The notes below the pieces were generated by a model that made no database searches, was not told the DNA's origin, and saw nothing but the letters and a program-made list of their open reading frames with translations. Positions 10,540-21,800 of a stretch of DNA of 64,000 bases are shown here, piece by piece. The position numbers and the translations under genes are program-made. Source of the DNA: Trogon surrucura (Eukaryota; Chordata; Aves; Trogoniformes; Trogonidae). The DNA lies in assembly GCA_020746105.1 (NCBI GenBank), contig CM036619.1:58763135-58827134 (forward strand), read 5' to 3'. Numbering within the stretch: the stretch's first letter is position 1; each line of letters starts with the position of its first letter.

Positions 10540-13380
10540 TCATTGACAAGGCTTTAAACTAGTTTTTAAGGGAGACGGGGATATAACTGGTCTGGCCAGT
10601 GAGAACGCTGGGTCTAGTAGCCCAACAGTTGTGGGGTAGTGTGTTGGCATCTCAGATAACCAGAAGGTCCGCCACCCCTCAAGGTTGAAAACTATGTACT
10701 TGGCTCCCTCCCTGAAATGTTTATACACCAATGCACGCAGCATGGGCAACAAACAGGAGGAGCTGGAGGCCATTGTGCAACAGAAAAACTATGATATAGC
10801 AGCCATCACAGAAACCTGGTGGGATGACTCTCAAAACTGGAGTGCTGAAATTGATGGATACCAACTTTTCAGAAGGGATAGGCAAGGAAGGAGAGGCGGT
10901 GGAGCGGCCCTCTATGTTAGGGAGACAGATGAAAGTGTAAAAATTAATGAAGGTGATGATAGGGTTGAGTCCTTATGTAAGGCCAACAAGAGTGATATCA
11001 GGGTAGGAGTCGTCATAGACCACCCAACCAAGATGAAGAAGTAGATGAATATTTTTATAAGCACTTGAGGGAGGTTTCACAATCACTACCCCTTGTGCTC
11101 ATGGGGGACTTCAACTTCCCAAATGTCTGCTGGAAATACAATGTAGCAGAAAGAGAACACTCCTGGAGATTCCTGGGATGTGAGGAAGATAACTTCCTGA
11201 CACAACTGGTGAGAGAGCCAACCAGGGAAGGTGCCCTCCTGATCCTGCTTCTTCTAAACAGGGAAGAACTTGTGGGGGAAGCAAAGGATGGAGGCTGTCT
11301 AGGACACAGTGATCATGAGATGATTGAGTTCTCAATGCTTGGAGAAACAACCTTAGATTTCCAGAGAGCAAACTTTGGCCTGTTCAGGAGACTGATAGAC
11401 AAAATCCCTTGGGTGGCTGTCCTGAAGGACACAGGAATCCAGGAGGGCTGGACATACTTCAAGAGGGAAGTCTTAAAGGCACAGGAGCAGGCTGTCTCCG
11501 TGTGCCGAAAAACGAGTCGGTGGGGAAGGAGACCGGCCTGGCTAAATAGGGACCTTTGTCTGGACCTCAAGAACAAAAGGATAGTCTATGACTTTTGGAA
11601 GAGGGGGCAGGTGTCTCATAAAGTCTATAAAGATGTAGTGAAACTATGCAAGGAGAAAATTAGAGCCAAAGTGGAGCTAGAGCTTAACTTAGCTACAGCT
11701 GTTAAAGATAATAAAAAATGTTTCTATAAATTCAATAACAACAAAAGGAGGATGAGCCTCATGAGCTAGGAGACAGGAAGGGGAAGGAGCATGAGGCTAT
11801 CACAATTAAAGAGAAAGTGGTCAGTGACCTGCTATGCCACTTAGATGAACACAAATCTATAGGACTGGATGGGTTACACCCAAGGGTGCTGAAAGAGTTG
11901 GCAGATGTGCTGTCAAACCACTTTCCATTATTTACCTGAAGTCCTGGCTAAGTGGAGAGGTCCCAATGGACTGGAAGGTAGCAAATGTAACACCCGTCTA
12001 CAAGAAAGGCAGAAAAGAGGATCCAGGGTAGCTATAGACCTGTCAGTCTGACCTCGGTACCAGGGAAGGTCATGGAGCAGAAAATCTCGAGTGCCATGAC
12101 ATGCCGTGTAGAGGACAACCAGGGGATCAGGCCCAGTCAGCATGAGTTTATAAAAGGCAGGTCCTGCCTGACAAATCTGATCTCCTTCTATGACAAGATG
12201 ACCCGACTACTGGACAAGGGAAAGGCTGTAGATATTGTCTACCTAGACTTTTGAAAAGCCTTTGACACTGTTCCCCACAGAATTATGTTGGAAAAACTGG
12301 CTGCTCACGGCTTGGATGAGCTTATAATATTCTGGATAAAGAACTGGCTGGACAGATGAGCCCAAAGAGTGGTGGTCAATGGAGTTAAATTCAGCTGGTG
12401 GCTGGTCACAAGTGGTGTTCCTCAGGACTCAGTGTTGGGACCATTTCTGTTTAACAGCTCTATTGATGATCTTGGTAAAGACATACTGTGTATCATCAGT
12501 AAGTTTGCAGATGACACCAAGTTAGGTGGGAGCGTTGATCTGCATGAGGGTAGGGAGGCTCTACAGAGAGACTTGGACAGATTGGGTCCATGGGCCAATG
12601 TTAACGTTATGAGCTTCAGGAAGGCCAAGTGCCGGGTCCTGCACTGGGGCCACAACAACCCCAGGCAACGCTACAGGCTTGGGGAAGTGTGGCTGGAAAG
12701 CTGTCTGTCAGAAAGGGACCTGGGGATTCTAACTGACAAGTGGTTGAATATGAGCCAGCAGTGTGCCCAGCTGGCCAAGAAAGCCAAGGGCATCCTTGCT
12801 TGTATTAGAAATAGTGTGACCAGCAGGAGTAGGGAGGTAATTGTCCCCGTGTACTCAGCACTGATGAGGCCACGTCTTGAGTATCGTGTTCAGTTTTGGG
12901 CACCTCAGTAGAAGAGAGATATTGAGGTGCTGGAGTGAGTGCAGAGGAGGGCAACGAAGCTGGTAAAGGGCCTGGAAAATAAATCTTGTCAAGAATGATT
13001 GAAGAAGCTGAAGCTGTTTAGTTTCAAGAAGAGGAGGCTGAGGGGGGACCTCATCACTTTTAACAACTACCTAAAAAGATATTGTAGAAAGGTTGGTGTT
13101 GGTCTCTTCTCACAGGTAATTAGCAATAGAACAAGAGGGAATGGCTTTAAACTGCAACAGGGTAGGTTTAGACAGGACATTAGAAATTTTTTTTTCGCAG
13201 AAAGAGTAGTCAGACATTGGAATAGGCTGCCCAGGGAGGTGGTTGAATCACCATCCCTGGATGTGTTTAAAGATCATTTAGATGCAGTGTTGGGGGATAC
13301 GGTTTAGGGGTGGCCTTTGTAGAGTAGGGTTAATGGTAGCACTTGATGATCCCATGGGTCTTTTTGAATCTGAATGATTC
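10540..13380 (+). mobile_element. Long CR1 LINE copy (5'-truncated, most of ORF2)
   Basis: This is the longest element in the window, about 2.8 kb. It spans most of CR1 ORF2 from the apurinic-type endonuclease to the reverse transcriptase C-terminus, then the short 3' UTR ending near 13380 in a worn octamer tail (GAATGATTC). The 5' end is cut near 10540, upstream of the endonuclease motif LYTNARSM. The reading frame is broken (see the ORF2 pseudogene), yet long segments of 234 and 180 codons survive, so divergence is moderate and this copy is younger than those at 4.4, 37.5 or 41.7 kb. It lies upstream of, and in the same orientation as, a second CR1 at 13.88 kb, with a solo LTR between them. 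Confidence 0.95.
10685..13307 (+). pseudogene. CR1 ORF2 (endonuclease-reverse transcriptase), broken
   Basis: In CR1, ORF2 nicks target DNA with an APE-like endonuclease and copies the element RNA by target-primed reverse transcription. Visible endonuclease motifs are LYTNARSM, ITETWWDD, MGDFNF and SDHEMIEFS. Reverse transcriptase motifs are YLDF/KAFDT, VPQ-SVLG and FADDTKLGG, with the catalytic Asp pair at 12510-12515; [10 protein letters not shown] lies near the C-terminus. Breaks: a one-base loss near 11009-11012 shifts the frame between IRVGV and the following GDFN segment; another shift falls between 11770 and 12070, where part of the linker also seems missing; TGA stops interrupt at 12252-12254 (inside YLDF-KAFD) and 12357-12359; and the conserved Gly of VPQG is Asp (codon 12426-12428). 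The remaining pieces are 10685-11044, 11065-11769, 12072-12254, 12369-12911 and 12999-13307. No functional protein can be made. Confidence 0.93.
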
Positions 13381-13455
13381 CACACACAGAAAGGGTACTT
13401 CAGAGTTCTCTGTAGCAGAGGTTCTTTCCTCTAAAGATATTGAACAATACCAGAG

Positions 13456-13461
13456 AATGCA
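13456..13461. repeat. Left target-site duplication (AATGCA) of solo LTR
   Basis: AATGCA directly before the LTR start. It is identical to 13833-13838. Six base pairs is the duplication size of alpha- and betaretrovirus-type integrases. Confidence 0.85.
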
Positions 13462-13832
13462 TGTAGAGGAATTTCTTGTGGAGGAGGGGTGCGGTATCCC
13501 TTTAAAGGTTTTGGACAACCAAGCTTAGGCCTAAATAAAGACTCTGTCGTTGAAGCTGCCTTGGAGCATGGAGAGGAGAAGGTGTAGCTGTTTTGTAGCC
13601 TTGCCGGGGGGAGAGGGGGAGCGAGAGCCGCCTGCACAGTTGAATGGCACTACCCAATAAAACACTGGCGCGTGTAAACCTGTAACTGACCAACTCTGTT
13701 AAGGGGCAGGTGCGTGGACACTGCTTAACTGTATATATTGAGCTGTCTGGAGCAATAAAGTGAGGACAACTCGTAGCCATATTGGTGGGATGGTCGTTAA
13801 CTTGGCCGGCTCTCCGAAGGGACCCTTCTTCA
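13462..13832 (+). mobile_element. Solo LTR, alpharetrovirus/ERVK-like, 371 bp
   Basis: The element starts TGTAGAGG and ends CCCTTCTTCA, giving short inverted termini (TG...CA). It sits between two identical AATGCA hexamers, an exact 6-bp target duplication. TATATA lies at 13732-13737 and AATAAA at 13754-13759, about 17 bases further on. This closely spaced TATA-AATAAA order, followed by a short R-U5 of about 70 bp, is the layout of avian leukosis-type LTRs (family knowledge). The run CATATTGGTGGG after it also resembles that group. No internal viral sequence is present, so the provirus has been lost by LTR-LTR recombination. It inserted into about 0.5 kb of sequence separating two CR1 copies. 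The perfect duplication suggests it is younger than the ERVL-like LTRs here. Confidence 0.85.
13732..13737 (+). promoter_or_regulatory. LTR TATA box
   Basis: TATATA about 20 bases before the AATAAA at 13754-13759 in the solo LTR. Transcription would be expected to start close to the AATAAA, as in avian leukosis-type LTRs. Activity is inferred only. Confidence 0.6.
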
Positions 13833-13838
13833 AATGCA
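13833..13838. repeat. Right target-site duplication (AATGCA) of solo LTR
   Basis: Identical to 13456-13461, directly after the terminal CA of the LTR. Confidence 0.85.
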
Positions 13839-13879
13839 CACAAGTCAGATGTAACATAGTAATTTCCATATGTAGGTCA

Positions 13880-14899
13880 CACTCAAAAAGTTGTGGTCAA
13901 GGGCTCAATGTCCATGTGGAGACCAGTGACAAGTGGAGTTACTCAGGGGTCTGTTCTGGGTTCAGTGCTGTTCCACATCTTTGTCGGTGAAATGGACAAT
14001 GGCATCGAGTGCACCCCCAGTAAGTTTGCTGATGACATCAAGCTGCATGGTTCCATGGACTCACTTGAGGGAAGGGCTATCATCCAGAGGGACCTTGATA
14101 GGCTTGAGAAATTGGCCAATGCAAACTGCGTGAGCTTCAACAAGTCAAAATGCAAGTCAAAGTGCAAGGTCCTTCACCTGGGTTGGGCCATTCCTAGGCA
14201 CAAATATAAACTGGGTTCAGAGTGGGTTGAGAGTAGCCTTGAAGAGAAGGACTTGGGGGTATTGATAGTTGAGAAGCTCAACATGAGCCGGCAGTGTGCT
14301 CATGCAGCCCAGAGGCCAGCCATGTCCTGGGATGCATCATGAGAAGTGTAGACAACAGATCAAGAGAGGTGATTCTCCCCCTCGAATACTGGGTCCAGTT
14401 TTGGTGTCCTCACCATAAGAGGGACGTAGATCTGTTGGAGCATGTTCAGAGGAGGGCCACAAAGATGATCCAGGGGCTGGAGCACCTCTGCTACGAGGAC
14501 AGGCTGAGGGAACTGGGATTGTTCAGTCTTGAAAAGAGAAGACTCTGGGGGACCTAATTGTTGCCTTCCAATACCTGAAGGGAACCTACAGGAAGGCTGG
14601 GGAGGGACTTTTTACAAGAGTGTCCACTGATAGGACAAGTAGAAATGGATTTAAATTGAAGGACAATAGGTTTAGATTGGATCTTAGAAAGAAATTTTTC
14701 AGTATGAGAGTGGCAAGACTGTGGAATAGATTGCCCAGAGAAGTTGCGGATGCCCCCTCCCTGAGACATTCAATGCCAGGCTGGATGAGGTCTTGAGCAA
14801 CCTGGTCTAGTTAAGGGCATCCCTGCCCACAGCAGGGAAGTTGGATTAGATGATCTCTGAGGTCCCTTCCAACCTAAGACATTCTATGATACTATGAAT
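13880..14899 (+). mobile_element. CR1 LINE, 3' half, plus strand
   Basis: The copy starts near 13880 with the antecedent of [16 protein letters not shown] and runs through the RT palm and C-terminal region. It then goes through the 3' UTR (GGTCCCTTCCAACCT near 14861) and ends in ATTCTATGATACTATGAATC at 14881-14900. The UTR and protein signatures (MDNGIE) place it in the same CR1 subgroup as the minus-strand copies at 32.5 and 46.3 kb and separate it from the upstream copy at 10.5 kb. Confidence 0.93.
13893..14557 (+). pseudogene. CR1 ORF2 3' part, frameshifted
   Basis: This is the reverse transcriptase C-terminal half of a CR1. The first piece, 13893-14342, carries [11 protein letters not shown], the catalytic box FADDIKL (Asp pair at 14031-14036) and [14 protein letters not shown]. 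The second piece, 14294-14557, is in another frame and carries the DLLEHVQRRATKMIQGLEHL region and [11 protein letters not shown] frameshift in the overlap and truncation upstream make it inactive. A repeated KSKCKSKCK segment near 14145-14165 looks like a small local duplication. Confidence 0.9.
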
Positions 14900-15925
14900 C
14901 ACACTACATCTCTCTCAACAGAGAACCCCGCGTACTCTGAGTGTCCTGAAGCAGGAACTCCATATCCCAGGAAATTTCTCCATCTCAGAGCTTTTTCCAG
15001 AACTAATAGAGATACCTCAAAAACTTGTGAACAAAATATAGTTCCACTGGTGTTAAGTAGATTAAAATCATATGACTTTAATCACCCAACTATTCATGGA
15101 GAAGTTGACTAGTCAACATTGATTCCCACAGACACTGTTGTGTCCTTTTTGTGTGGTGTACTCTGCCTCTGGTGTCGCGTATCAGTGCGTTCCCATCTTG
15201 TGCTGAAGTGCTTGACTGCTGATGCTTTCATGGGGAGTTCATCACCCTCATACAGGCCCCCGAGTTTCGTGATGGGAGTAAATTTTGTTAGGTTTAATTT
15301 CATAAGTCTTTTGTTGGACATGACTTTCAACGGCAGGTAGTACCACAGTCATTACAGGGCTTTTGTCTTCTGGCAAGCCTGTCTTTCCTCACCAATGAAC
15401 CAATGAATAAGTTCCATACCTATCAGTTTTAAAACTGATGTCTTAAAAGTTATGTGTCTACTTTTTCCCCCATGTTGGATGTTTGTTACAGGTAGAAAGC
15501 AATAAGCAATAGTTATGTGGCATTAAAAAGCTGTTTCTGGAACTACACTCGATGGACAAAAATTTTAATCTGCTGTCACCGTTCAGGTCATTGGGGCTTG
15601 TTTTCCCATCATATCAGTTCTGACTGAATCTGGTGGCTTTGAATAAGCCCTCTTGGGGGGAGGTTGTGAAGTAACAATTAACTCACTATAGATGATTTCA
15701 CTGGTTGCAGGCAAATACTACAAAAAGTTTACTTCACAGGATGTTGACATTTTTGTTTCTAGTTCTTTTCTTGTAGTGGTTGCTTTTGTCATGTAGTAAG
15801 CTGATCTTGCTTTTAGCAGTACAGCAAAGAATGGTCATTCAATAAAATTGATAGATAACAAACTACAAAAATTAATTCATTTTACCTTTGGGGAAGACAA
15901 CTTAATCTTGCAAAACACTGGAAAA

Positions 15926-15950
15926 TATGTGTGTGTGTATATATATATTT
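15926..15950. repeat. (TG)n(TA)n microsatellite
   Basis: Five TG repeats pass into about six TA repeats. A short compound dinucleotide tract, potentially polymorphic. Confidence 0.8.
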
Positions 15951-17708
15951 AAAGCATAGGTAAACATGCTGTCTCTGCATAACACCCCTATGCTTGTGAT
16001 TTGGCAGACTCCTCTATCCAGCCTCTAGCGTATTGAATGAGACACAAAACAAATACTTGTCTCACCCTCTGGGCTTTAATTAGTTTCCTTTAATGAGTTT
16101 TAAGAGTGCTGCCTTGCACATTTTCTGGAAACCCTCCTGGCATAAATGGTTTTTGTCTACTTGTCAGGGACAAATGCTTGAGTTTTCAAAGAACGGTCTG
16201 AGCTGACCTTTGCTGAGTTACACAAGGATAGTATCTCTTGGTTGAAGGGAAGGCAGTGAGTGGTCCACAAAAAAAGAAAGTTACGATTTTTTTCTTTTCT
16301 GTTAGTCCACTTGTTTTCTTTCACTTTTCTGAAATACATGAGCTTAATGGCTCAGGTAGGACACACTTAGAGGATTATGAAAGAAAACATAATTTCTGAA
16401 GCATATCAAACATTGCCCAATGTTCTGCATTTACAAACGTTGTGGATTGTGCCTAACTTGTGGTAAGTCACAAAGCACCTGTGTTAATTGGACTTGTCTG
16501 GATTCTGCAATTTATCTTGGTACAAACACATCGCAATCAAATAGGAATGTGATAAATTTTAAACTGTTTACTGTTCTAAATACAGCCCTGAAAACCTCTA
16601 ACTGGTAAGATAAGCTGTCTTCAACAGAATGAGTCATAGTGGAAAAGCTGTGGGTGTGCTTCGTTGTATCTGACAGTGGAAGTGTAGTTGCTGATGTGTT
16701 GACAACCAGCAAAACTAACTGATGATATGAGCACAGTTACAGTATTTTTTCTATGAACAGGATAATTAAGTCTTCCTCCAACATATTTGCTAGAATTTCA
16801 CAGAATTGCAATAAATGTGGATGGTGAACAATTGTTTATAAAAGGTTTATAAAAGGTTTTCCTCAGATTTAAATGTACCACACTTCTGTTTAGGGATTTA
16901 TAAAGGAAGTAGAATCTTGCTTTTTTATTGATATGAAAATGTAGCAAAAAAAATAAAGAAAAATAAAGTGTTAAGCAAGTCACCTCCTCTCCCATACATA
17001 TTCAAATGGCTAATAACTGTTTTCAGCATGTTTGGACATAATTCTGATTTTTTATTGATTTTTAGTTGTCTTTTAATCAGAAGTTGTTTTTGAGAATGGT
17101 ACTCACTAGGTGACAATACTGCACTTTGCAACACGTTATGATTTTCAAACCTTACTGATCCTTTATACGTATATTGCATGTGTTGCAGTAATTTTTTTTT
17201 TGAATAAGCACGGAAATGGGAAAGTTTTTGGATCAAACGGGCTTTAGAGTTTGGACAAATTTTAATGGACACTTAAGACTGAAGCTTAGGATGTTAATTT
17301 TTTTCCCAAATAGTGATGCAAAATCTGTTATGCAGCTTTTTTAAAAAGACTTTCATAAGAAGACCAGATTTTCTTTAATCATTCCTACTCTTAGAAAGAA
17401 GACTACTCATCAAAGATGCAATCTATTATCTCAGCAAGAATAATTCTAATCTAGAGAACTTTGTCTTAATCCTATTTAATTAAGATTAGCTTGTTTATAT
17501 AAATTCATTGTCAGCCATTTAGTTAATTAGGATCTATTTGAATTCTGTGAATACTAGGTATTTCTAAATTAATTAAAATCAAATTGATAATGGATATTCA
17601 TATGTTATTTCTCATCAAATTGAGACAAGAAATAAACATAACGTAATGGAAGGAGTTTACCCAGTTAACTGAACCTGCATTTCTTTTTTTGTTCTTTTTT
17701 GTCTTCAG

Positions 17709-17825
17709 AGGTGGATCCACTGAATAAGTGGAAATGCTGAATTCAGTGGATTTGCTCTTGTTTTATATTGATGTGATAGAAGGAGACAATTTAAAAATGT
17801 ACAGAACAAAAATGAAGATGGCAAT
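17709..17825 (+). other. Candidate non-coding exon (splice-site bracketed)
   Basis: A long pyrimidine tract (17683-17706) ends in TTCAG at 17704-17708. GTAAGTG begins 117 bases later at 17826. Both sites fit vertebrate splice consensus reasonably well, although the base before the donor is T rather than G. All three frames contain stops within the first ten or so codons, so this would be a non-coding or untranslated exon. It includes an 11-bp perfect hairpin. Such pairs also occur by chance in 64 kb, so the call is weak. Confidence 0.25.
17715..17751. repeat. Hairpin-forming inverted repeat
   Basis: Arm 17715-17725 (ATCCACTGAAT) is the exact reverse complement of 17741-17751, with a 15-base loop. 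Three further G-T wobble pairs can extend the base. It is too short for a typical microRNA precursor. It lies inside the candidate exon. Confidence 0.6.
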
Positions 17826-18309
17826 GTAAGTGATTTGGAAGGGGCTGAAAGTCTCATTCTCTGCTTTGAATAGCAGATATAGAATTAAAAAAAAAAAGAG
17901 AAGCTTGCTCCATGGAGATACTAAGATTCATCACTTCTTTCTTTTATCAGCGTTAGTGTTGTCACTTCTGTTTCATATCCTGTTTTCTTTGAGATGACTG
18001 CAGTTATTGAAAGGGAAAATACAAGTTCATTTGTATGAATCTAATCTCTGAAGTCAGAGGAACTGCATAGATTTACCACAAGTGTCTTGCCCATGCTAAT
18101 TGCCTGAATTGGTATTCAGATAACTCGGTATTTCAGATCAGATTTAAAAATAAGATTAGGTCTCCACACCGGAAAAATAAAAACTGCAGTTAAAATAATC
18201 AGTCTGTATCCTTTGACTCATATTTTTTCAATCAACGACACTAATATATTCCTCCAAATTGACATATCCTGAGATATTTTTTTTTGATAGGACTTGCTGT
18301 ATGACTTCC

Positions 18310-18870
18310 TGTCCTGGTTTGAGCTAAATCAGTCCCAATTCTGTTCTGTGATTTTACTTTTCAGCTCAGTCTCTTCTAAGAGGTTGCACCTTCTGAAGTT
18401 AACTGCATATTTTTTGCAGACAGTGTCTGCTACTAGAAGTGATAATGCCTGATGTTTATAGTTACTGCCAATGGTTGGTATGCAGAAAGGCTCTTGCTAA
18501 TATTTGCCTCTGTAGGTCACTGATGGATCTTGTGTGTCTGGGGATGCCAGGAAGTAAAAGGGTCACAAGGAGGAGTGGACAGGACAGGTTATCCAAACCT
18601 AACCAGCAAAGTATTCCATTCCATGTATGTTGTATTCAGTGTAAAGCTGAGGGATGATAGAGGTTAAGCTTTCTTGCTCTTCTACTTCTTTAACGGCTGG
18701 CGTCTGAGGAGGACTCCATCCATTCTTCTGCCTTTGATCACGATCCTGATTTCTTTTCCAACCCCTAAGCCTCTCTGCCTTATTCCCTTTCCTTTTCTGT
18801 TTGGGGAGGGAGAGACATTAAAGAGCACCTGTCACTTGCTTAGTGGCCACCCCAGCCCCAATCCTTGACA
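18310..18870 (+). mobile_element. Solo LTR, avian ERVL-like family, 561 bp
   Basis: The LTR starts TGTCCTGGTTTGAG and ends AATCCTTGACA, termini shared in outline with the elements at 1.1 and 42.6 kb. I recognise the body as a common bird LTR, with internal landmarks such as GGTTGCACCTTCTGAAGTTA near 18382, AAAGGGTCACAAGGAGGAG near 18557 and GGCTGGCGTCTGAGGAGGAC near 18695. Polyadenylation signal ATTAAA is at 18817-18822, and a TATA-like GTGTAAAG near 18639 fits the plus orientation. The flanks CTTCC (18305-18309) and CTCAC (18871-18875) agree in only three of five positions, so the target duplication is eroded or absent. No viral internal region is present. Confidence 0.85.
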
Positions 18871-18875
18871 CTCAC

Positions 18876-21800
18876 ATTCTTCCAAATCTCTATTTTTAGT
18901 TGTTTAGGATTTCTTTTCAACGTTCTAGGTTACAACAAGGGTGTAGGAATTAGGAAGGACTAGTCTTTTTCCTCTCCCACGATAATCTACTTGTATTTGT
19001 CCAGATTACATTTCTGAAACATGCTCTGGCCTCTCACAGCTGCATTTATACCAGTAAATAAAAATGCCCAGAAACCTTTCTGGTACTCCAATGTGACACA
19101 CTGTTAAACTGTGAGAGAGTTTAATGCTATTTTCATGGCCTATGTCAACTATTTCCCAAACAAATCCCAAGCATAGTTAGGCTATAAAATGCACTTTTTT
19201 TTTTTCCCCAAGGTGCTTGGATTGTGCATGTCATCAATCTGTGCCAGTAGGCTTCAGTGTCTGGGAGTGATGTTAACCATATTTCATTTAAGGCTGTATC
19301 CTTTTCTTGGTGGGTCTCCAAATTGGATATAAGAACATAGTATCTCTTGATCTGAATGATTATGGACTGTTAATTTGAATTCAGGTCTATTCAGCAATAA
19401 CAGAAAATATCTTCACTTTTTGAAAAGTGGGATTATAACTACCTGAATATTTTTAAAGCATTATAGTGTTTTTACTATGACAGTGGGTTTTTTCATAATG
19501 TTTACTGTGACCATATTTTTTTTATCAACTGGTTTTTTTTTTTAAAATCAGTTTAAAACACAAGTAAGAAGAATGATTTTGAAAGCCCACATTTAATATA
19601 TGGTAATATCTATGTTCTAAATCTTCATTGACTTATTTAGAGGCATATGTACTATACATAGCCAGATGGAGAGGAGAAAAAGCATTGTAAACTAGAGATC
19701 GTACAACCCACCACATTTTATTAAATTTCTGTGGAAAACAACAGGCAACTTAAACTAGGTGTTATATCGGTAAATGATCTACTCCTGACATAGTGTTCAT
19801 CTAAACAGTCTCATAACTCCTTTCACTTCTAATTAGTATGATAATTACCACTATGTATAGATTGTTCAGTCTGGTTACCCATGCAGTTTAGGATTTTACC
19901 TGACAGCACAATATAAGTTTTTCAAGGACACTTCACAGCTGACAGTTACAGAATGTACAGCAAGAGGCTGTCAGGCTGATGTTGGTCACCTTGAACATGT
20001 GGATCCATTTCTTTGCTATTGAAGGAAACCTTGAAGATTTTTGGTGATCTCTACAGCATTCTCTTAAAACTGATGAGGTACTTTCATCCTCATTATGTCT
20101 TCTTTTCCTGAGCCTTACTCAGCTCAGAAATGGAAGCCCGATATAAGTACAAGTGTGCAATGACCAGCTTATGCTATGTTACTCCTGTAGGAGCATTATC
20201 TTGAGTATAAATAACTCTTCCTCTTCTGCTATATTCGCAAGGAGTGACAGTTTCTTGTATGCTCTTTTTGTTAGGTGGAAAAAGCCTCTTCTAATCTAGG
20301 TTTCCTCTTTATACGGCTGACAATTAATGTTTGTTCCTCAAATATGAAAACTTGTAGTTCTTTGCCATTTACCCTAAACTATTTATACTCATTATCTTAT
20401 TAAGATGTTGTTAATGTAGTTTAACAGATAATATGCCCATTTCCTATATAATTCAATGGCTGACTCTACTGGAGAGGACTCCTTCCACCTGAACTATTTT
20501 ACTCCTGCTAAAGTCTTCCAAGATACAAACTATTTCTCCAGTTCTGTAAGTGCATGATATAGTCATCCTGTAGAAATTATGCACAGGTATGACAGTGCAT
20601 AAATGGATTTTTTAATTCAAATGTATGTATTATGCCACAACTTTTCAGCAGTCAGAAATCACATGTGACCTTCCAGGTGCCCTCTATTGTCCTTTTAAAC
20701 CATTAGTGGTCATTTTTTGTTGCTAACTTTTAGTAAAAGTCTTAACCCATGCCAGAGTCTGAGATCAGCCCCTTCTAATTCAGGTGACATTTCTGCTTTA
20801 AATTTGATTTCACACATGGATGAAGAGTAAATTAAGGGAAGTGTAAAGATACTGACAACTTCAGTGTCACTGGAACTAAGTGGAAGCTGTATAATATCAA
20901 GTGTATATACACATAATCTATTTCAAATGGAAGTTTTTAGTCCAAGTTTCTAGGACAATAGGAAACAGTAGACATTTCTGAAAAAAAACACCACCACTTT
21001 TGCTTTATTTAATGTATTAATCATCTAAAGAAAAAAATAATAGCAAGAGGAAGAAGAAAAATAAAGCATCAGAAAGTATTATAATGAATGCTAAAAATAA
21101 AGAAATATGTTCTCTGAATATACAGTGTGATGTTTATCCGTATGAAAAGTCAGAATCTGTACCATATCATGACACAACACATGATATAACAAGCTAAATT
21201 ATGTTTACAGTAATTTTAACTTAAATCATTCTATTGATTTAATTTTTAAATTCTGATTGAATTTATTTTGTCCTCCAAAGAGATTAGGATCTCTGACTCC
21301 TGTGAATGCGTGCTTTCTTCCCCATGTATATCATAGCTATTCAGATCTTACCTTCAACACACTTTAATCATGAAACTGTGAATAGAATGCTCTACACACT
21401 CCATGCAGTTTAAAAAAAGTTCAAAGTTTAAAGGCTTTTTTTCCTTTGGTACTGCTTTGAATATACACTCTTATCAATCAATGAATGTTCTCTTGTGAAA
21501 CACAGCTATTGCTTTTGTGATTTTATTGTATCTGAAAGACTTTAAACTCAGTATTTTTTAATTAAAGCTGAAATGCATTGATTCAGGATGATGCTGTAGA
21601 GTCCTGTAGGAGCTGTATTTAGGTTAGCCTATTCCCAAGTCTCCTCTCTGGAACATGTTTTATGACACTTATGGTGTAAATGGAGCAATGTTTCCCAATG
21701 ACAGTATTTTGACATTTGGGTAGTTTTTCATGGAATAACTTATCATTGACTTGGAGAGAGAGCCTACTGTTCAAACAACTCTTGCTGGCAGTTTTCTGCA

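Larger units (their letters stand above)
14900..18304. other. Unassigned DNA between CR1 and the LTR at 18.3 kb
   Basis: No gene found. It contains a short TG/TA microsatellite (15926-15950), a cluster of TTAATTA motifs (17476-17580) and a splice-site-bracketed segment at 17709-17825, each listed separately. Several short frames are open but show no domain. Confidence 0.5.

Noticed and set aside
11111..11576. Minus-strand frames of 86-87 codons
   Set aside because: Antisense shadows of the CR1 ORF2 segment at 11065-11769.
13411..13832. Alternative start of the small LTR at the earlier TGTAGCAGAGG (13411)
   Set aside because: Only the start at 13462 gives an exact 6-bp duplication (AATGCA) with the right flank.
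16925..17272. 115-codon minus-strand frame
   Set aside because: Lysine-, phenylalanine- and leucine-rich as expected from AT-rich DNA. No domain or exon signals.
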